DNA of 64,000 nt from positions 1,552,501 through 1,616,500 of the forward strand of contig NZ_CP151943.1 of assembly GCF_038592905.1 (NCBI RefSeq), written 5' to 3'. The translations under genes were made by a program, and so were the position numbers. The notes beneath the pieces were generated by a model. The model was not told where the DNA came from. It saw only the letters and a list, made by a program, of their open reading frames with translations, and did not search any database. Below, piece after piece: positions 1 to 9,935 of this stretch (within the stretch, counting starts at the first letter, position 1; every line of letters starts with the position of its first letter). The stretch is from Neobacillus sp. FSL H8-0543. Its GTDB lineage: Bacteria > Bacillota > Bacilli > Bacillales > Cytobacillaceae.

Positions 1-128
1 TTTGGATCAAGAACCTTTAATAATCCAGTATCAATTGCTTTTGTATTATTTAGAAATAAGAAGGTAAAAACCGCTGCCGTGGCTATAACAATGAGAGCCA
101 TTCCAATATACACATTACGTCTTTTCAT
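1..128 (-). CDS. Membrane-anchored protein, N-terminal fragment (runs off the window)
   Basis: Only the first 42 codons or so are present and the reading frame stays open to base 1. Translation starts at an ATG two bases downstream of the stop codon of the TPR gene. It gives a basic N-terminus (MKRRN) and one hydrophobic segment at about residues 7-28, so a signal anchor facing outward is likely. It is the last visible gene of the multihaem cytochrome operon. A role in cytochrome c maturation, such as a ResA-like thioredoxin, would fit the setting, but the fragment is too short to show any domain. No function is assigned. Confidence 0.6.
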   Translation of the reverse strand, partial: MKRRNVYIGMALIVIATAAVFTFLFLNNTKAIDTGLLKVLDP

Positions 129-130
129 CG

Positions 131-874
131 TTATTCACCCTTAGCCTTTGTGTCTTTATCTTTCAGTCTATCTAGGGCATCTACTGCGTCGGTATACAAT
201 GGATCATATGCAAGAGCATCCTTGTAAATAAGAATCGCGTCCTCATAATCACCTTTTGCTTCAGCAACCATTCCAATTTGGTAAATAATATCAGAGTTTG
301 TTGGAGCTAACTTGTTAGCTAGTTCCAGTGCCTTTGTCGCATTATCAAACTCTTTTAACCCGCGATAAGCGATTCCCATTTGCACATGTCCCTTAAAGTC
401 TTTAGGAGCGATTTTTACAGTCTTTTCGAACTCAATCAGCGCCTCATTATAACGCTCTTCATCTAAAAACACTAAGCCCAAATTGTAATGGGCATCATAA
501 TAATTTTTGTCTTGTTCTAGAACGAAATCAAACTCTTTAATTGCTTTTTCATTATCACCTTTTAAGAAATAGGTATAACCTAACACAATACGGTTTTGCA
601 GATTTGCTGGATCTTTTCTAACCTCTTCCTTGTAATACGCGAGCTGCTCCTTCACTCTTTTCATATCAAGGTCATTCCAAAAATACAAGTGACCAAGAGC
701 ATATCCTGTACCTACTGAAATGATTAAAGTGATAAGCAACAGCAGAACACTCGTTCTCTTTTTGAAAGTCCTTGGCTGCTTCTTTGCTGTTTTTCCCTCT
801 ACTTCCTGAGGTATCTTTTCTGTTTCCATACTTAATTCCCCTCTCGGAATCTTTTCTTTTGCTGTTATGGTCAC
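131..874 (-). CDS. Membrane-anchored TPR protein of the cytochrome operon
   Basis: This 247-residue protein has a basic N-terminus, one membrane segment at about residues 43-62 (VLLLLITLIISVGTGYALG), then at least four tetratricopeptide repeats, visible as spaced A..LG/Y..A...F/L...P patterns such as DAHYNLGLVFLDEERYNEAL. The start codon overlaps the stop of the 12-haem gene by 4 bases (ATGA), so the two are translationally coupled. TPR proteins next to multihaem cytochromes (NrfG and CcmH/CcmI types) usually hold apocytochrome during haem ligation or scaffold a complex. That role here is inferred from position. An alternative start lies at the internal ATG at residue 16. Confidence 0.75.
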   Translation of the reverse strand: MTITAKEKIPRGELSMETEKIPQEVEGKTAKKQPRTFKKRTSVLLLLITLIISVGTGYALGHLYFWNDLDMKRVKEQLAYYKEEVRKDPANLQNRIVLGYTYFLKGDNEKAIKEFDFVLEQDKNYYDAHYNLGLVFLDEERYNEALIEFEKTVKIAPKDFKGHVQMGIAYRGLKEFDNATKALELANKLAPTNSDIIYQIGMVAEAKGDYEDAILIYKDALAYDPLYTDAVDALDRLKDKDTKAKGE

Positions 875-2034
875 TTTTTATTTGTGTGACACTTAGTACA
901 CGTTTTTTCAACATGACATTTTAAACAGGACTTATTATATTTTTGATTTTCAGCTACTTCGATTGGATGACTACGCCTCCATGTTTCCTTATGCTTGTTT
1001 ACATGACAGGAAGCACATTGAACCTTTGTGACAGGCGAATTACTTGTAATCCGATTTTCATGGCAAGTGAAACACTTTTGTGTATCCTTTGATTGGTGTC
1101 CATGCTCTGTCGCGAAAGAGTCAATTTTATGGCTTTCTGGTTTTTCTCCGTGACAGTCTTTGCAGAAGGTATTAGTCTTTGCGTATACATTAACCGTTAC
1201 ATTAGTTGAGTCAGTTTCTTCATTATTCAAATACTTTTTATATGTCGAATCTTGCTTAAATAAATCATATTCTGCTGACGACATATAGGAATGACATTTC
1301 TCACATGTCTCTAATTCTGAAGGCTTTATTTTCCCATGATCGCCAGCTTTGAATTTTTCTGTTTTATGATCATCTGGAATCATTGTCGATTCGTGACAGG
1401 CTGTACATTCCAGCGGTGCCTTTCTTACTTTATGACATTCCATACATGTATCCATTTGTGGACGTATGTACTTACTGTCACTCATTACCGAGGCCCCTAA
1501 CTTGTGATTCCATTTTCCATAATCACTTTTGTAGGTCATTTTCCGATCTGAAATTTCCCCGTGCGCTGTACCGCTATGACACTGAACACACTCAATTCCT
1601 TCGGTTTTATGCTTATCATGCGGGATAATAATATCCCCAGATGGAGTTACGGCGCGACTTTCGATATTATGACATCTTTCACAGGCTTCATCCGGTATCA
1701 AACTCGGCATTTTAATCGGTGCAAGGTAGGTGTCTGTCTGCTTTTTATAAAATTCAACTACACCGTTTGCTTGGGCCTTTGCATAATTCTCAACACCTGG
1801 ATCAATATGACAACTGACACAGTCGACCTCACTATGACTCGATGCCTTTAATGTATAATACTGCGGTTTCATCTCATGGCAGGAGGAGCAGAACTCTTGA
1901 CTTGAAGTCGTCTCTACTCCTATTAGCCCCAATGCGAAGAACACAACTATAAACATTACTCCTACTGTTAAATATTTAAATAATTTGTAACCTTTCCGGG
2001 GAGGGGGGCTCTGTTCTATATGTTCATCTTCCAT
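871..2034 (-). CDS. Membrane-anchored dodecahaem c-type cytochrome, NapC/NirT-like N-terminus
   Basis: The 387-residue protein has one N-terminal membrane segment (about residues 20-42) followed by an outward-facing domain with twelve CXXCH haem-attachment motifs: CSSCH, CVSCH, CERCH, CVQCH, CMECH, CTACH, CEKCH, CKDCH, CFTCH, CASCH, CLKCH and CTKCH. The spacing of the first two motifs and the anchor resemble NapC/NirT quinol-oxidising cytochromes, which have only four haems, so most of this protein is additional electron wire. It lies 36 bp downstream of the decahaem gene and is coupled to the TPR gene. The likely role is passing electrons from menaquinol or the partner cytochrome across the wall to an unidentified acceptor. 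No reductase catalytic subunit is visible in the window. Confidence 0.85.
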   Translation of the reverse strand: MEDEHIEQSPPPRKGYKLFKYLTVGVMFIVVFFALGLIGVETTSSQEFCSSCHEMKPQYYTLKASSHSEVDCVSCHIDPGVENYAKAQANGVVEFYKKQTDTYLAPIKMPSLIPDEACERCHNIESRAVTPSGDIIIPHDKHKTEGIECVQCHSGTAHGEISDRKMTYKSDYGKWNHKLGASVMSDSKYIRPQMDTCMECHKVRKAPLECTACHESTMIPDDHKTEKFKAGDHGKIKPSELETCEKCHSYMSSAEYDLFKQDSTYKKYLNNEETDSTNVTVNVYAKTNTFCKDCHGEKPESHKIDSFATEHGHQSKDTQKCFTCHENRITSNSPVTKVQCASCHVNKHKETWRRSHPIEVAENQKYNKSCLKCHVEKTCTKCHTNKK

Positions 2035-2070
2035 TCTTCTTCCCTCCTTATACTTTTAAACAATAAACCT

Positions 2071-3444
2071 TTACTTCTTCACATCATCTTTAAAGCCAGT
2101 TCTATGGCAATATTGGCAATAAACATCTGTTGGTGCTGTTGCTAGATCAGTTGCATCTGCTTTTGGTTTTTCACGATCGTGACAGACTAAGCATTCTGCT
2201 TTTAAGTCAGGTGTTGCTGCTTTATCCGCGTGTGAAGTTAACCATGTTTCACTTTCTGCGTGGCTCTCAGGGCGTTCGCTGTGACAGGCGCTACAGAACT
2301 TATTGATTCGTGATTGTTCTCTAACGACAGTAATATTTGCTGTATATTTGTGATCTTTATCCTCTTCTTTAACTTCAGCCATTTTAAGTAAAGAGACGAG
2401 ATCTTCTTTTGGAATATCTCTAATCCACTTAGAATCCTGGTGACAGTCAACACATTGGTCTAACTCTTGAAGAGCTGTACCACCGTGATCTCCATTCCAG
2501 TTTGCAACTCTGTGATTTTGTGGCACCTTAACTCGTTGGTGACAGGTTTCACAAGCCATGGATAACTTAACATCTTTCGTTTGTTTTCCAATTGCTTGTA
2601 GGATTACCTCTTGTGTTTTTTCTTCATGAGCTGCAATCGCCTCAGTAGCTTCTTCTTCTGTTGTCGCTTCTGTTGTTGCAGGAGTTGTCTTCTCTTTGAC
2701 TTCTTTTTCGACATGCTCGGCGTTTGGTGGAACCAAATAGGCAACATCTTTCCATGGCTTTTCACCGTTGTTTACTTTATCGTGACAGTCAATACATGTC
2801 CCCATGTTTGGCGCCAAGTATTTCTGTTCCATCATTTGTTCAGCTACATCAACTGTCCAATGACCGCGAACCTCTTCGGTGTTAATACCACGCGCAGCCA
2901 TTTTAGCGTGAACCACGCCAGCGTGACAGCTTATACAAGGGACACCTTCTTCGATATGCCCTTTATGGTTAACGATTAAGTCTTTTGATGCGGTAACAAG
3001 ACGGTTCTTAGAGTGACATTGTAAACAGTTTTCATCCGAAACCGCCTCATGTTCGGTTTGAACAATTTGTTCAGGTATACCCATTACATGGTGATATACC
3101 TCTTTTAATGAAATCACTTTGTGAGTCATCATATTGACGAAACCTGGCTTTATATGACACTGGACACATGTGATTTCACTGTGAGCACTTGCTGTATGGG
3201 TGGTAACCTCAGGTGCCATTTCATGGCAGTTTGCGCAGAATGTTGGACTATTTGTAAAGGAGATAACTCCATACCCGCCACCAAAAATAATAATGAACGC
3301 AACAAGCGATGCAAATAATAATTTCCACCGGTTGATTGGATCCTTCCAATTTATATTTTTGATTTTCTGCCAAAGGCCAGGTTTCTTTTTCTTTTCTTTA
3401 GATTCGGGATCTTTCTCTTTATTTTTCTTTCCCCAAAAGGCCAC
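2071..3444 (-). CDS. Membrane-anchored decahaem c-type cytochrome, NapC/NirT-like N-terminus
   Basis: This 457-residue protein starts at GTG, preceded by a GGGTGAG ribosome site. A lysine-rich cytoplasmic head (residues 1-40) leads into a membrane segment (about 43-63) and an exported region with ten CXXCH motifs (CANCH, CVQCH, CLQCH, CISCH, CIDCH, CETCH, CVDCH, CSACH, CLVCH, CQYCH). A Thr/Glu-rich low-complexity linker at about residues 245-275 separates haems 5 and 6, so two pentahaem lobes joined by a flexible strap are likely. It is the first gene of the operon. Its partner downstream has the same plan, which suggests that the two exchange electrons. The acceptor is unknown. Confidence 0.85.
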   Translation of the reverse strand: MAFWGKKNKEKDPESKEKKKKPGLWQKIKNINWKDPINRWKLLFASLVAFIIIFGGGYGVISFTNSPTFCANCHEMAPEVTTHTASAHSEITCVQCHIKPGFVNMMTHKVISLKEVYHHVMGIPEQIVQTEHEAVSDENCLQCHSKNRLVTASKDLIVNHKGHIEEGVPCISCHAGVVHAKMAARGINTEEVRGHWTVDVAEQMMEQKYLAPNMGTCIDCHDKVNNGEKPWKDVAYLVPPNAEHVEKEVKEKTTPATTEATTEEEATEAIAAHEEKTQEVILQAIGKQTKDVKLSMACETCHQRVKVPQNHRVANWNGDHGGTALQELDQCVDCHQDSKWIRDIPKEDLVSLLKMAEVKEEDKDHKYTANITVVREQSRINKFCSACHSERPESHAESETWLTSHADKAATPDLKAECLVCHDREKPKADATDLATAPTDVYCQYCHRTGFKDDVKK

Positions 3445-3807
3445 TTAACTCACCCTTCCCATTTTATTTTTCTCTCTATTTATTTTCCATATTAACCTCT
3501 CTAATGGTAGTATCTAACATTGTAAGGGTATTTTCCAATGTACAATTTGTGAATAATTTTTCATTACATATCTTCAAGGGTTTTTTCCTAAAAACAACAT
3601 AAAAACGTTGTTAATTCAACAAAAGGTTAACATCGCGTAGACAGTATTAAATTGCATTAAAATTAATTTTTATACATTTTGGTGATTAAATATACATATG
3701 TCTTAGTAGATAAAGGACACTTTCAAGAAATAGAGTGATTACCGTATCCTTACATTTTTTGAGAAGGGAATCTAAATTCGACAAATATGGCTAAAACGGT
3801 AACATTG

Positions 3808-3836
3808 TTGTCACTCAATAGTGGAAGTGGTAATAT
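3808..3836 (+). promoter_or_regulatory. Sigma-A promoter for secA
   Basis: TTGTCA (3808-3813), a 17-bp spacer and TAATAT (3831-3836) form a near-consensus vegetative promoter about 90 bp ahead of secA. A second TATAAT at 3874-3879 lacks a good -35. The 3445-3925 gap holds no gene. It must also carry the leftward promoter of the cytochrome operon, for which no convincing match was found. Confidence 0.65.
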
Positions 3837-3925
3837 TAGAAGGGAAATTATCTAAAGTTTTAAAGGGATTTACTATAATTAAACCGTATATTTGTTAAAT
3901 CTGAAATAAAGGAGCGTTTCATCAT

Positions 3926-6439
3926 ATGATGGGGATTTTAAATAAAGTGTTTGACTTAAATAAGCGTGAGCTAAAGCGGTTAGACAAACAAGCAAAACTG
4001 ATTGATGCACTTGCTGCCGATACTGAAAAGCTAACTGATGACCAACTTCGAGAAAAAACAGAGGAATTCAAGCTTCGCTATCAAAAGGGCGAGACGCTTG
4101 ATGATCTGTTGGTTGAAGCATTTGCAGTAGTTCGTGAAGGGGCCCGCCGTGTACTTGGTTTATATCCGTATCATGTTCAGCTAATGGGCGGTATTTCTCT
4201 CCATGAAGGTAATATCTCGGAGATGAAGACTGGGGAAGGTAAAACCTTAACGTCCACGATGCCTGTTTATTTGAATGCGATTTCAGGCAAAGGTGTTCAT
4301 GTAGTCACTGTCAACGAATACTTAGTAAGCCGTGATGCGACGGAAATGGGCGAGCTTTATCAATTCTTAGGTCTTACCGTTGGCTTGAATTTAAACAGCA
4401 TGACAAAGGAAGAAAAGCAAGAAGCCTATGCTTGTGATATTACCTATTCTACAAACAACGAGTTGGGTTTTGACTACTTACGGGATAACATGGTCCTTTA
4501 TAAAGAGCAGAAAGTACAACGCCCGCTTTATTTTGCCGTCATTGACGAAGTTGACTCGATTTTAATCGATGAAGCACGGACACCACTGATTATCTCAGGT
4601 TCCGCTCAAAAGTCAGCAGTCCTTTATATTCAAGCAAATGCGTTTGTTCGGACACTTACGAAGGATCAAGAATATACCTATGATGAAAAAACAAAAGGCG
4701 TCATGCTGACGGAAGAAGGAATCAGCAAAGCAGAAAGTGCCTTTAATATCGAGAACCTGTTTGATATGTCCCATGTAACATTAAACCATCATATTAACCA
4801 GGCATTAAAAGCCAATGTTAGTATGCATTTAGATGTCGACTATGTGGTTCAAGAAGGCGAAATTATTATTGTTGACCAGTTCACTGGCCGTTTAATGAAG
4901 GGCCGTCGCTACAGTGAAGGCTTGCACCAGGCAATTGAAGCAAAAGAAGGGCTTGAAGTCCAGAACGAAAGCATGACCATGGCCACTATTACCTTCCAGA
5001 ACTATTTCAGGATGTATGAGAAGCTTTCAGGTATGACGGGTACGGCGAAAACGGAAGAGGAAGAATTTCGTAACATCTATAATATGAATGTTATCGTTAT
5101 CCCGACGAACAGGCCAATTGTACGTGATGACCGTGCCGATTTAATCTACTCTTCAATGGACGGTAAGTTCAGAGCAGTTGTCGAGGATATTGCTGAGCGC
5201 AATAAAAACGGACAGCCTGTTCTTGTAGGTACAGTTGCAATTGAAACGTCTGAGCTTATTTCCAAGTATTTATCGAAAAAGGGAATTAAACATAATGTAT
5301 TGAATGCGAAGAACCATGAACGTGAAGCGGAGATTATTGCTGAAGCGGGTCACAAAGGATCCGTTACAATCGCAACAAACATGGCTGGTCGTGGTACCGA
5401 TATCAAGCTTGGCGAAGGTGTTGTTGAAGTAGGCGGTCTTGCTGTTATTGGTACGGAGCGTCATGAGAGCCGACGTATCGATAACCAGCTTCGCGGACGT
5501 TCTGGCCGACAAGGAGATCCAGGGGTTACTCAATTCTATTTATCAATGGAAGATGAATTGATGCGCCGCTTCGGTTCTGACAATATGAAATCAATGATGG
5601 AACGTCTTGGCATGGATGATACCCAGCCAATTCAGAGTAAAATGGTTTCAAGAGCCGTTGAATCTGCGCAAAAACGTGTAGAGGGCAATAACTTCGATGC
5701 CCGTAAACAGCTCTTGCAGTATGACGATGTTCTTCGTCAACAGCGTGAAATTATTTACACTCAGCGTGACGAGGTGCTAGAATCTGAAAACTTACGTGAT
5801 ATTGTTCAAAAAATGATTTCCACAACAATTGAGCGCAATGTTGAGGCACACACACCTAGACACGAGGACGAAGAAGCCTGGAACCTGCAAGGGATCATTG
5901 ATTATGTAAATGCCACCCTTCTTCGGGAGGGCGCCATTACAATTGAAGCGATTCGCGGTAAAGAACCTGAAGAAATTAGCGAAGTTATCTTTGCAAAGGT
6001 TAAAGAGGCTTACGCTGAAAAAGAACAAATTCTTTCTGAAGAGCAAATGCGCGAATTCGAAAAAGTTGTCATGCTTCGTGCAGTTGATTCAAAATGGATT
6101 GATCATATTGATGCGATGGACCAGCTTCGTCAAGGTATTCACCTGCGTGCGTACGGACAAATCGATCCGCTTCGCGAGTATCAGGCAGAAGGCTTTGCAA
6201 TGTTTGATGAGATGATTCAATCAATTGAAGAGGAAGCTGCCATGTACATTATGAAGGCGGAAATTCGTAATAACCTTGAGCGCCAAGAGGTAGCGAAGGG
6301 ACAAGCGGTGAATCCTAAAGAAGATGGTGAACCTGTTAAGAAAAAGCCTAAAGTCAACCAAATCAATATCGGCCGGAATGACCCATGTTATTGTGGCAGC
6401 GGTAAAAAATACAAAAACTGCCATGGTGCAGCGAAATAA
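3926..6439 (+). CDS. secA: Preprotein translocase ATPase SecA
   Basis: SecA is the ATP-driven motor that pushes unfolded secretory proteins through SecYEG. The 837-residue product matches the length of B. subtilis SecA (841). Visible marks are Walker A ([10 protein letters not shown], about residue 100), the DEVD Walker B box ([18 protein letters not shown]), the second motor domain ([26 protein letters not shown]) and a C-terminal SEC-C zinc motif ([17 protein letters not shown]), the SecB/ribosome contact. Two in-frame ATGs occur at 3926 and 3929; AAAGGAG at 3908-3914 better suits the first. It is read opposite to hpf, whereas in many bacilli hpf-secA-prfB is one co-directional block, and prfB does not follow here. 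All hallmarks of the housekeeping enzyme are present, so a specialised SecA2 is less likely. Confidence 0.95.
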   Translation: MMGILNKVFDLNKRELKRLDKQAKLIDALAADTEKLTDDQLREKTEEFKLRYQKGETLDDLLVEAFAVVREGARRVLGLYPYHVQLMGGISLHEGNISEMKTGEGKTLTSTMPVYLNAISGKGVHVVTVNEYLVSRDATEMGELYQFLGLTVGLNLNSMTKEEKQEAYACDITYSTNNELGFDYLRDNMVLYKEQKVQRPLYFAVIDEVDSILIDEARTPLIISGSAQKSAVLYIQANAFVRTLTKDQEYTYDEKTKGVMLTEEGISKAESAFNIENLFDMSHVTLNHHINQALKANVSMHLDVDYVVQEGEIIIVDQFTGRLMKGRRYSEGLHQAIEAKEGLEVQNESMTMATITFQNYFRMYEKLSGMTGTAKTEEEEFRNIYNMNVIVIPTNRPIVRDDRADLIYSSMDGKFRAVVEDIAERNKNGQPVLVGTVAIETSELISKYLSKKGIKHNVLNAKNHEREAEIIAEAGHKGSVTIATNMAGRGTDIKLGEGVVEVGGLAVIGTERHESRRIDNQLRGRSGRQGDPGVTQFYLSMEDELMRRFGSDNMKSMMERLGMDDTQPIQSKMVSRAVESAQKRVEGNNFDARKQLLQYDDVLRQQREIIYTQRDEVLESENLRDIVQKMISTTIERNVEAHTPRHEDEEAWNLQGIIDYVNATLLREGAITIEAIRGKEPEEISEVIFAKVKEAYAEKEQILSEEQMREFEKVVMLRAVDSKWIDHIDAMDQLRQGIHLRAYGQIDPLREYQAEGFAMFDEMIQSIEEEAAMYIMKAEIRNNLERQEVAKGQAVNPKEDGEPVKKKPKVNQINIGRNDPCYCGSGKKYKNCHGAAK

Positions 6440-6455
6440 TTGATTTGATTGATTG

Positions 6456-6491
6456 AAGAGATATCTGTGGAAACGCAGGTATCTCTTTTTA
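6456..6491 (+). terminator. Rho-independent terminator of secA
   Basis: A 14-bp stem (AAGAGATATCTGTG pairing with CGCAGGTATCTCTT, with G-U wobbles) closed by GAAA is followed by a T run. Confidence 0.85.
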
Positions 6492-6513
6492 AACCGCGGA
6501 TATATCTCCACAC

Positions 6514-6546
6514 AAAAGGGTCGGCGAAATTGCCGACCCCTTTTCT
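6514..6546. terminator. Second, bidirectional terminator hairpin
   Basis: AAAAGGGTCGGC and GCCGACCCCTTTT form a GC-rich stem around a short AAATT loop, with A and T tracts on both sides. It can stop transcripts from secA and from the convergent SEC-C/TPR gene. The remaining bases from 6547 to 6748 show no gene or other clear site. Confidence 0.75.
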
Positions 6547-6748
6547 TTATTAAAAAGGCTATTTTCGCATGGATTGTTGTTTTCCAAACATAGTTAATTT
6601 TATGTTTTTTTTACAAAAGGGGGCTGGTTCGGACACAGTTGCCTTCAGAATCACCAAACCTGTCTGAATTTATCTCTTTGTATACACTGATTAGTACAAA
6701 AAACAAAAAAACTTACGAATAGAACCTTTTGAAGGAATAAACACTAAT

Positions 6749-8713
6749 CTACTTTAGCCATTCCTTGAGACCTTTGACTTTTTTCCATAAATGAAGATGT
6801 TCATCTGTATAAATCACTGCTTCATTTTCGTCTCCAACACCGTAGTAATCAGGCAATTGCTTAGGCAACCGTTTTTTTCCTGTTAACAGGGCAGGAACGT
6901 ACTTGTTTTCCTTTTTAGCAACCTTCAAAAGTTGAGTAGCTTTCGGGGTAAAGCCATTTTTTAATAACTCAAGTAAAAGCTTATTGTATATACCATGTGC
7001 CCCGCCCTCTTCAAACTGTTTCAGTATCTTTTCCGCCTTTTGCATATCCGACTGCTCTAGGTAGACAGGAAACAATGAATAGCGGACACCCTGACTATCC
7101 AATGGATTGAGCTTGAGAATTTCTTCATATTGATTAATAGCTTCCGATACACTTCCTAATTTGTGAAGTGATTCCGCATAATTTATCTTTGCACGCATAT
7201 AGGGTCTTGTTTCAATCAGTCCCCAAAAATGCTCTTTGTTTTCCTTAAAAAATGCCTTTCCTAGAGCACTTTCGCCTGCCTTCACTCCTTCTCCATACAT
7301 TACAACAGCTTCTTCAAGGCTAGTAGCTTGTTCTGCTAGGATATTGTATGCATCAACACAATTACGATCCAATTGTAACGCATCCTTAGCCAGTTTGTAG
7401 CGCTGCGGCCCCTCTGTTTCAAAAGCATCATAGATCAATTCCTGGGCTTGCTCTTTTTTCGATCTTGCTGCTTTTTTAGGTAATGGTGTATTTAACCGTT
7501 TATTCATAAATTCATTGATTTCTTCGATACTTTCAATATTTTGCTCCTGAAGTTCCGCCATTGCCTCCTGCAGGATCCGCTCTGTTGCCAGCGGTCCATT
7601 GGATCCGCCATTAAACTGGACAACCGGCGCTAGGTTGTCTGGCGACGGCATATCATCATCCCCGTAAACCATTTCCGTTAGTTCGGTTAATTCCTGTTCT
7701 AAGACATTCTCCATTTCACGATAAATGGCGGAAACAGTCCCTACTGAGACCTGATATAATTCTGCAACCTCTTTTTGCGTATACTCCTTTAACATAGGTG
7801 CAATTGAGGATAGTAAATAGTGCAGAGCTGCCACATAGAGCATTGGACTTTTGATTCGTTTCTGCTTCTTTTCGCAAAACATTGACCAAAGCAACACACC
7901 TGTCTGGATAACTAATTCCCCTTCACCCTGTAATTCAAGCTCCTGTTGGAAAAGTTCCGCGACTTCTCTATAGATTGGGGCTGGCCATTCAATCGTGTCA
8001 ATTGTATTTTCGTCCCCTAGCCTTGGCAGGTCGTGAAGAATCTGAACAAAGAAATCCGTATAATAGTCTGTTGGTGAATCATACCCATATTCAAGACTGC
8101 TGTCTTTAATAAATTCAATCGCATGCTCTGGCTGTAGCTGCGACAGATCAAATGCTGTCGGGAAAAAGAGATAATTTTTTTCGTAAGGAACAATCACACC
8201 CACGAAAAAATCCCCTTTTTTAATCTCAAAGGGTTTGTTAACAATGTGAGCATTTAGCACCTCTGTGGTTAACCCATCCTCCACTGTTAGTTTGTTATTT
8301 TCAATTTCAAGAACCGTTCCAGCAATCGTCCTTGCGTCTGTCCATGATCGTAAAATCTCTCTAAGCTTCGGTCGCCTAATTTTTGCACTCTCTGACTCAA
8401 TAAATTTTTCAAGAATCGTTTCTCCATCTTCAAGAGGCTCAAAAAGAATAAACCAAATGGCATGCATGAGCTCGTAAAATTGTTTTTCTTGTTCCTCAAT
8501 AATCATGAGATGTTCTTCATAATCTGAAAAATCTTCCTCTAACTCATCCCCAAAGTAGTACGCAGCAAATTGAAGAATTTGCTTTTGCAGATCATCAATC
8601 TCACTCTCAAGCATATGGGTTATGGAAACAATCTCCTTAGCCCCGCAACACTTTTTATACTTTTTCCCGCTCCCGCACGGACAAGGATCATTCCTTCCTA
8701 CTGATTCATTCAA
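6749..8713 (-). CDS. SEC-C motif, HTH-like and TPR protein of unknown function
   Basis: The 654-residue soluble protein begins (TTG start with upstream AAGGGGG) with a SEC-C zinc motif, [17 protein letters not shown], almost the same as the tail of SecA. The middle contains a helix-turn-helix-like stretch ([20 protein letters not shown], about residues 315-335) preceded by a helical bundle, reminiscent of cyclin-like or sigma region folds. The last 230 residues hold TPR-like repeats (ALGKAFF...; [18 protein letters not shown]). It is convergent with secA and followed by shared terminators. SEC-C domains bind zinc and often protein or RNA partners, so a chaperone or regulatory role is possible. 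No function is assigned. Confidence 0.75.
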   Translation of the reverse strand: MNESVGRNDPCPCGSGKKYKKCCGAKEIVSITHMLESEIDDLQKQILQFAAYYFGDELEEDFSDYEEHLMIIEEQEKQFYELMHAIWFILFEPLEDGETILEKFIESESAKIRRPKLREILRSWTDARTIAGTVLEIENNKLTVEDGLTTEVLNAHIVNKPFEIKKGDFFVGVIVPYEKNYLFFPTAFDLSQLQPEHAIEFIKDSSLEYGYDSPTDYYTDFFVQILHDLPRLGDENTIDTIEWPAPIYREVAELFQQELELQGEGELVIQTGVLLWSMFCEKKQKRIKSPMLYVAALHYLLSSIAPMLKEYTQKEVAELYQVSVGTVSAIYREMENVLEQELTELTEMVYGDDDMPSPDNLAPVVQFNGGSNGPLATERILQEAMAELQEQNIESIEEINEFMNKRLNTPLPKKAARSKKEQAQELIYDAFETEGPQRYKLAKDALQLDRNCVDAYNILAEQATSLEEAVVMYGEGVKAGESALGKAFFKENKEHFWGLIETRPYMRAKINYAESLHKLGSVSEAINQYEEILKLNPLDSQGVRYSLFPVYLEQSDMQKAEKILKQFEEGGAHGIYNKLLLELLKNGFTPKATQLLKVAKKENKYVPALLTGKKRLPKQLPDYYGVGDENEAVIYTDEHLHLWKKVKGLKEWLK

Positions 8714-8879
8714 CCTTGCTCGCCCCCTTAATATCCTTATGTCTCATATGTATAAATTTCTATTTTTACTTTCCAATTGGATTAAACTAATTCTTATATA
8801 ATAGTACCATTTTTGACGGTTTCATATGTAATATACCTTAGGTTTTTATTAATGTAACCTGCCCACCGGCAAAATCTAT

Positions 8880-8908
8880 AAAAAATACCCTCCTGCTATT
8901 TGGAGGGC
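8880..8908 (-). terminator. Terminator of the DUF1028 gene
   Basis: On the minus strand CCCTCC and GGAGGG pair around an 8-base loop and are followed by a T run, just past the stop codon at 8918. Confidence 0.75.
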
Positions 8909-8917
8909 ATTTGTGAA

Positions 8918-9763
8918 TTAGCTATTGTTTTTCATATATTCAAGAATTTCGAGATCAATCATACCCGTTTCTTGCTCTCTCATTTCAAAGTTTTCTGTAT
9001 GAATAAACGCAGTTAATGCTTTATCCATTTGTTCATCACTGGCTTCCTTGTCGCTGAGATAGCCAAATTTAATCAAATTCCCTACCAATTCAATTTTGAT
9101 ATCACCTTCAATTGCTGCCACTCGTTCTGGTTTGGATGGAGAAAAGTACAACTGCTGAAGCTGATAAATACGAATTAATTCTTTGATAGGATCGGGATGG
9201 TCGTCCACTCTTAAATCGATAAAGCGATCATTAAAGCCGCCATACCCACCGTTTTCTTTGACAATATAAACGGCAGCTGACTGTTTCCCCCTGCTATCTC
9301 CCCCAGCTTCCTGACCCGCATCCAATGCAGCTAATAGCCGGTCAGCAAGCTGGCCTTTTGATTCTTTAAAAACACGTGCCATGGCATCGACGGTGTTTTC
9401 ATCAACTAAAATATTCCCTTGGGCAGCAAAATGGGTGCCTGTCACCCCGCCTGCCCAATCATAGCATGCCTTGCCGGTGAAGGTTGCTGCATTACCGTTT
9501 GCATCAATAATCCCTACCTGACGCATCTCTCTATCTAAATCATCAGCAAGAAGGAGCGAAAGTGTTTCCTCGGCCGACTTGCCTTCCGCCATCAATTGCA
9601 GACCCTTTGGACCATATGCAGTATTTGCATAGGATTGGGTAGCAATCGCCCCCACTCCCGCCTTTGCCCAAGGCACAACCGCACCAACACCTAAAAATTT
9701 TGATTGAACAGCTACTCCCCATACTTTTTCGACTGGGTCGTAACCAACAATTGAAAATGTCAT
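8918..9763 (-). CDS. DUF1028 family protein (Ntn-hydrolase-like)
   Basis: The 281-residue cytosolic protein starts MTFSIVGYDP and has the DUF1028 signature: WGVAVQSKFLGVGAVVPWA near the N-terminus, then the QSYANTAYGPKGL segment and the AGGDSRGKQSAA segment. Known structures place this family in the Ntn-hydrolase fold, but substrates are not established. The C-terminal ~60 residues form a predicted helical extension. A good AGGAGG site precedes the ATG and a terminator follows, so it is probably a single-gene unit. It sits between hpf and the SEC-C/TPR gene, in the place where secA would lie in B. subtilis. Confidence 0.8.
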   Translation of the reverse strand: MTFSIVGYDPVEKVWGVAVQSKFLGVGAVVPWAKAGVGAIATQSYANTAYGPKGLQLMAEGKSAEETLSLLLADDLDREMRQVGIIDANGNAATFTGKACYDWAGGVTGTHFAAQGNILVDENTVDAMARVFKESKGQLADRLLAALDAGQEAGGDSRGKQSAAVYIVKENGGYGGFNDRFIDLRVDDHPDPIKELIRIYQLQQLYFSPSKPERVAAIEGDIKIELVGNLIKFGYLSDKEASDEQMDKALTAFIHTENFEMREQETGMIDLEILEYMKNNS

Positions 9764-9890
9764 TCTAAACCAACCTCCTATTATTCTTCTAAGAATTATC
9801 AGGGACAGATCGTAACTCCCTTTCTATTATTCTCATTATACAAAAAATTCTAAAAGTAGTATATTTAAGAATTCCATTAAATAATTCATA

Positions 9891-9929
9891 AAAAAAATGC
9901 AGCTCCGATTGCTCGGAACTACATTTTTC
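9891..9929 (-). terminator. Terminator of hpf
   Basis: On the minus strand a 12-bp stem (ATGTAGTTCCGA with TCGGAGCTGCAT, two G-U pairs) and a GCAA loop are followed by eight T residues. Confidence 0.85.
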
Positions 9930-9935
9930 GAAGGA

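Noticed and set aside
3545..3570. FNR-like site (TGTGA-N6-...) ahead of the cytochrome operon
   Set aside because: Only one half-site fits; the second half (TTTCA) does not match TCACA.
3926..6439. Accessory SecA2
   Set aside because: Length, motor motifs and the SEC-C zinc tail all match the housekeeping SecA; SecA2 proteins are usually shorter and lack this tail.
5270..6511. Several minus-strand frames inside and after secA
   Set aside because: They lie fully opposite a conserved gene, have no ribosome sites and contain no known motif.
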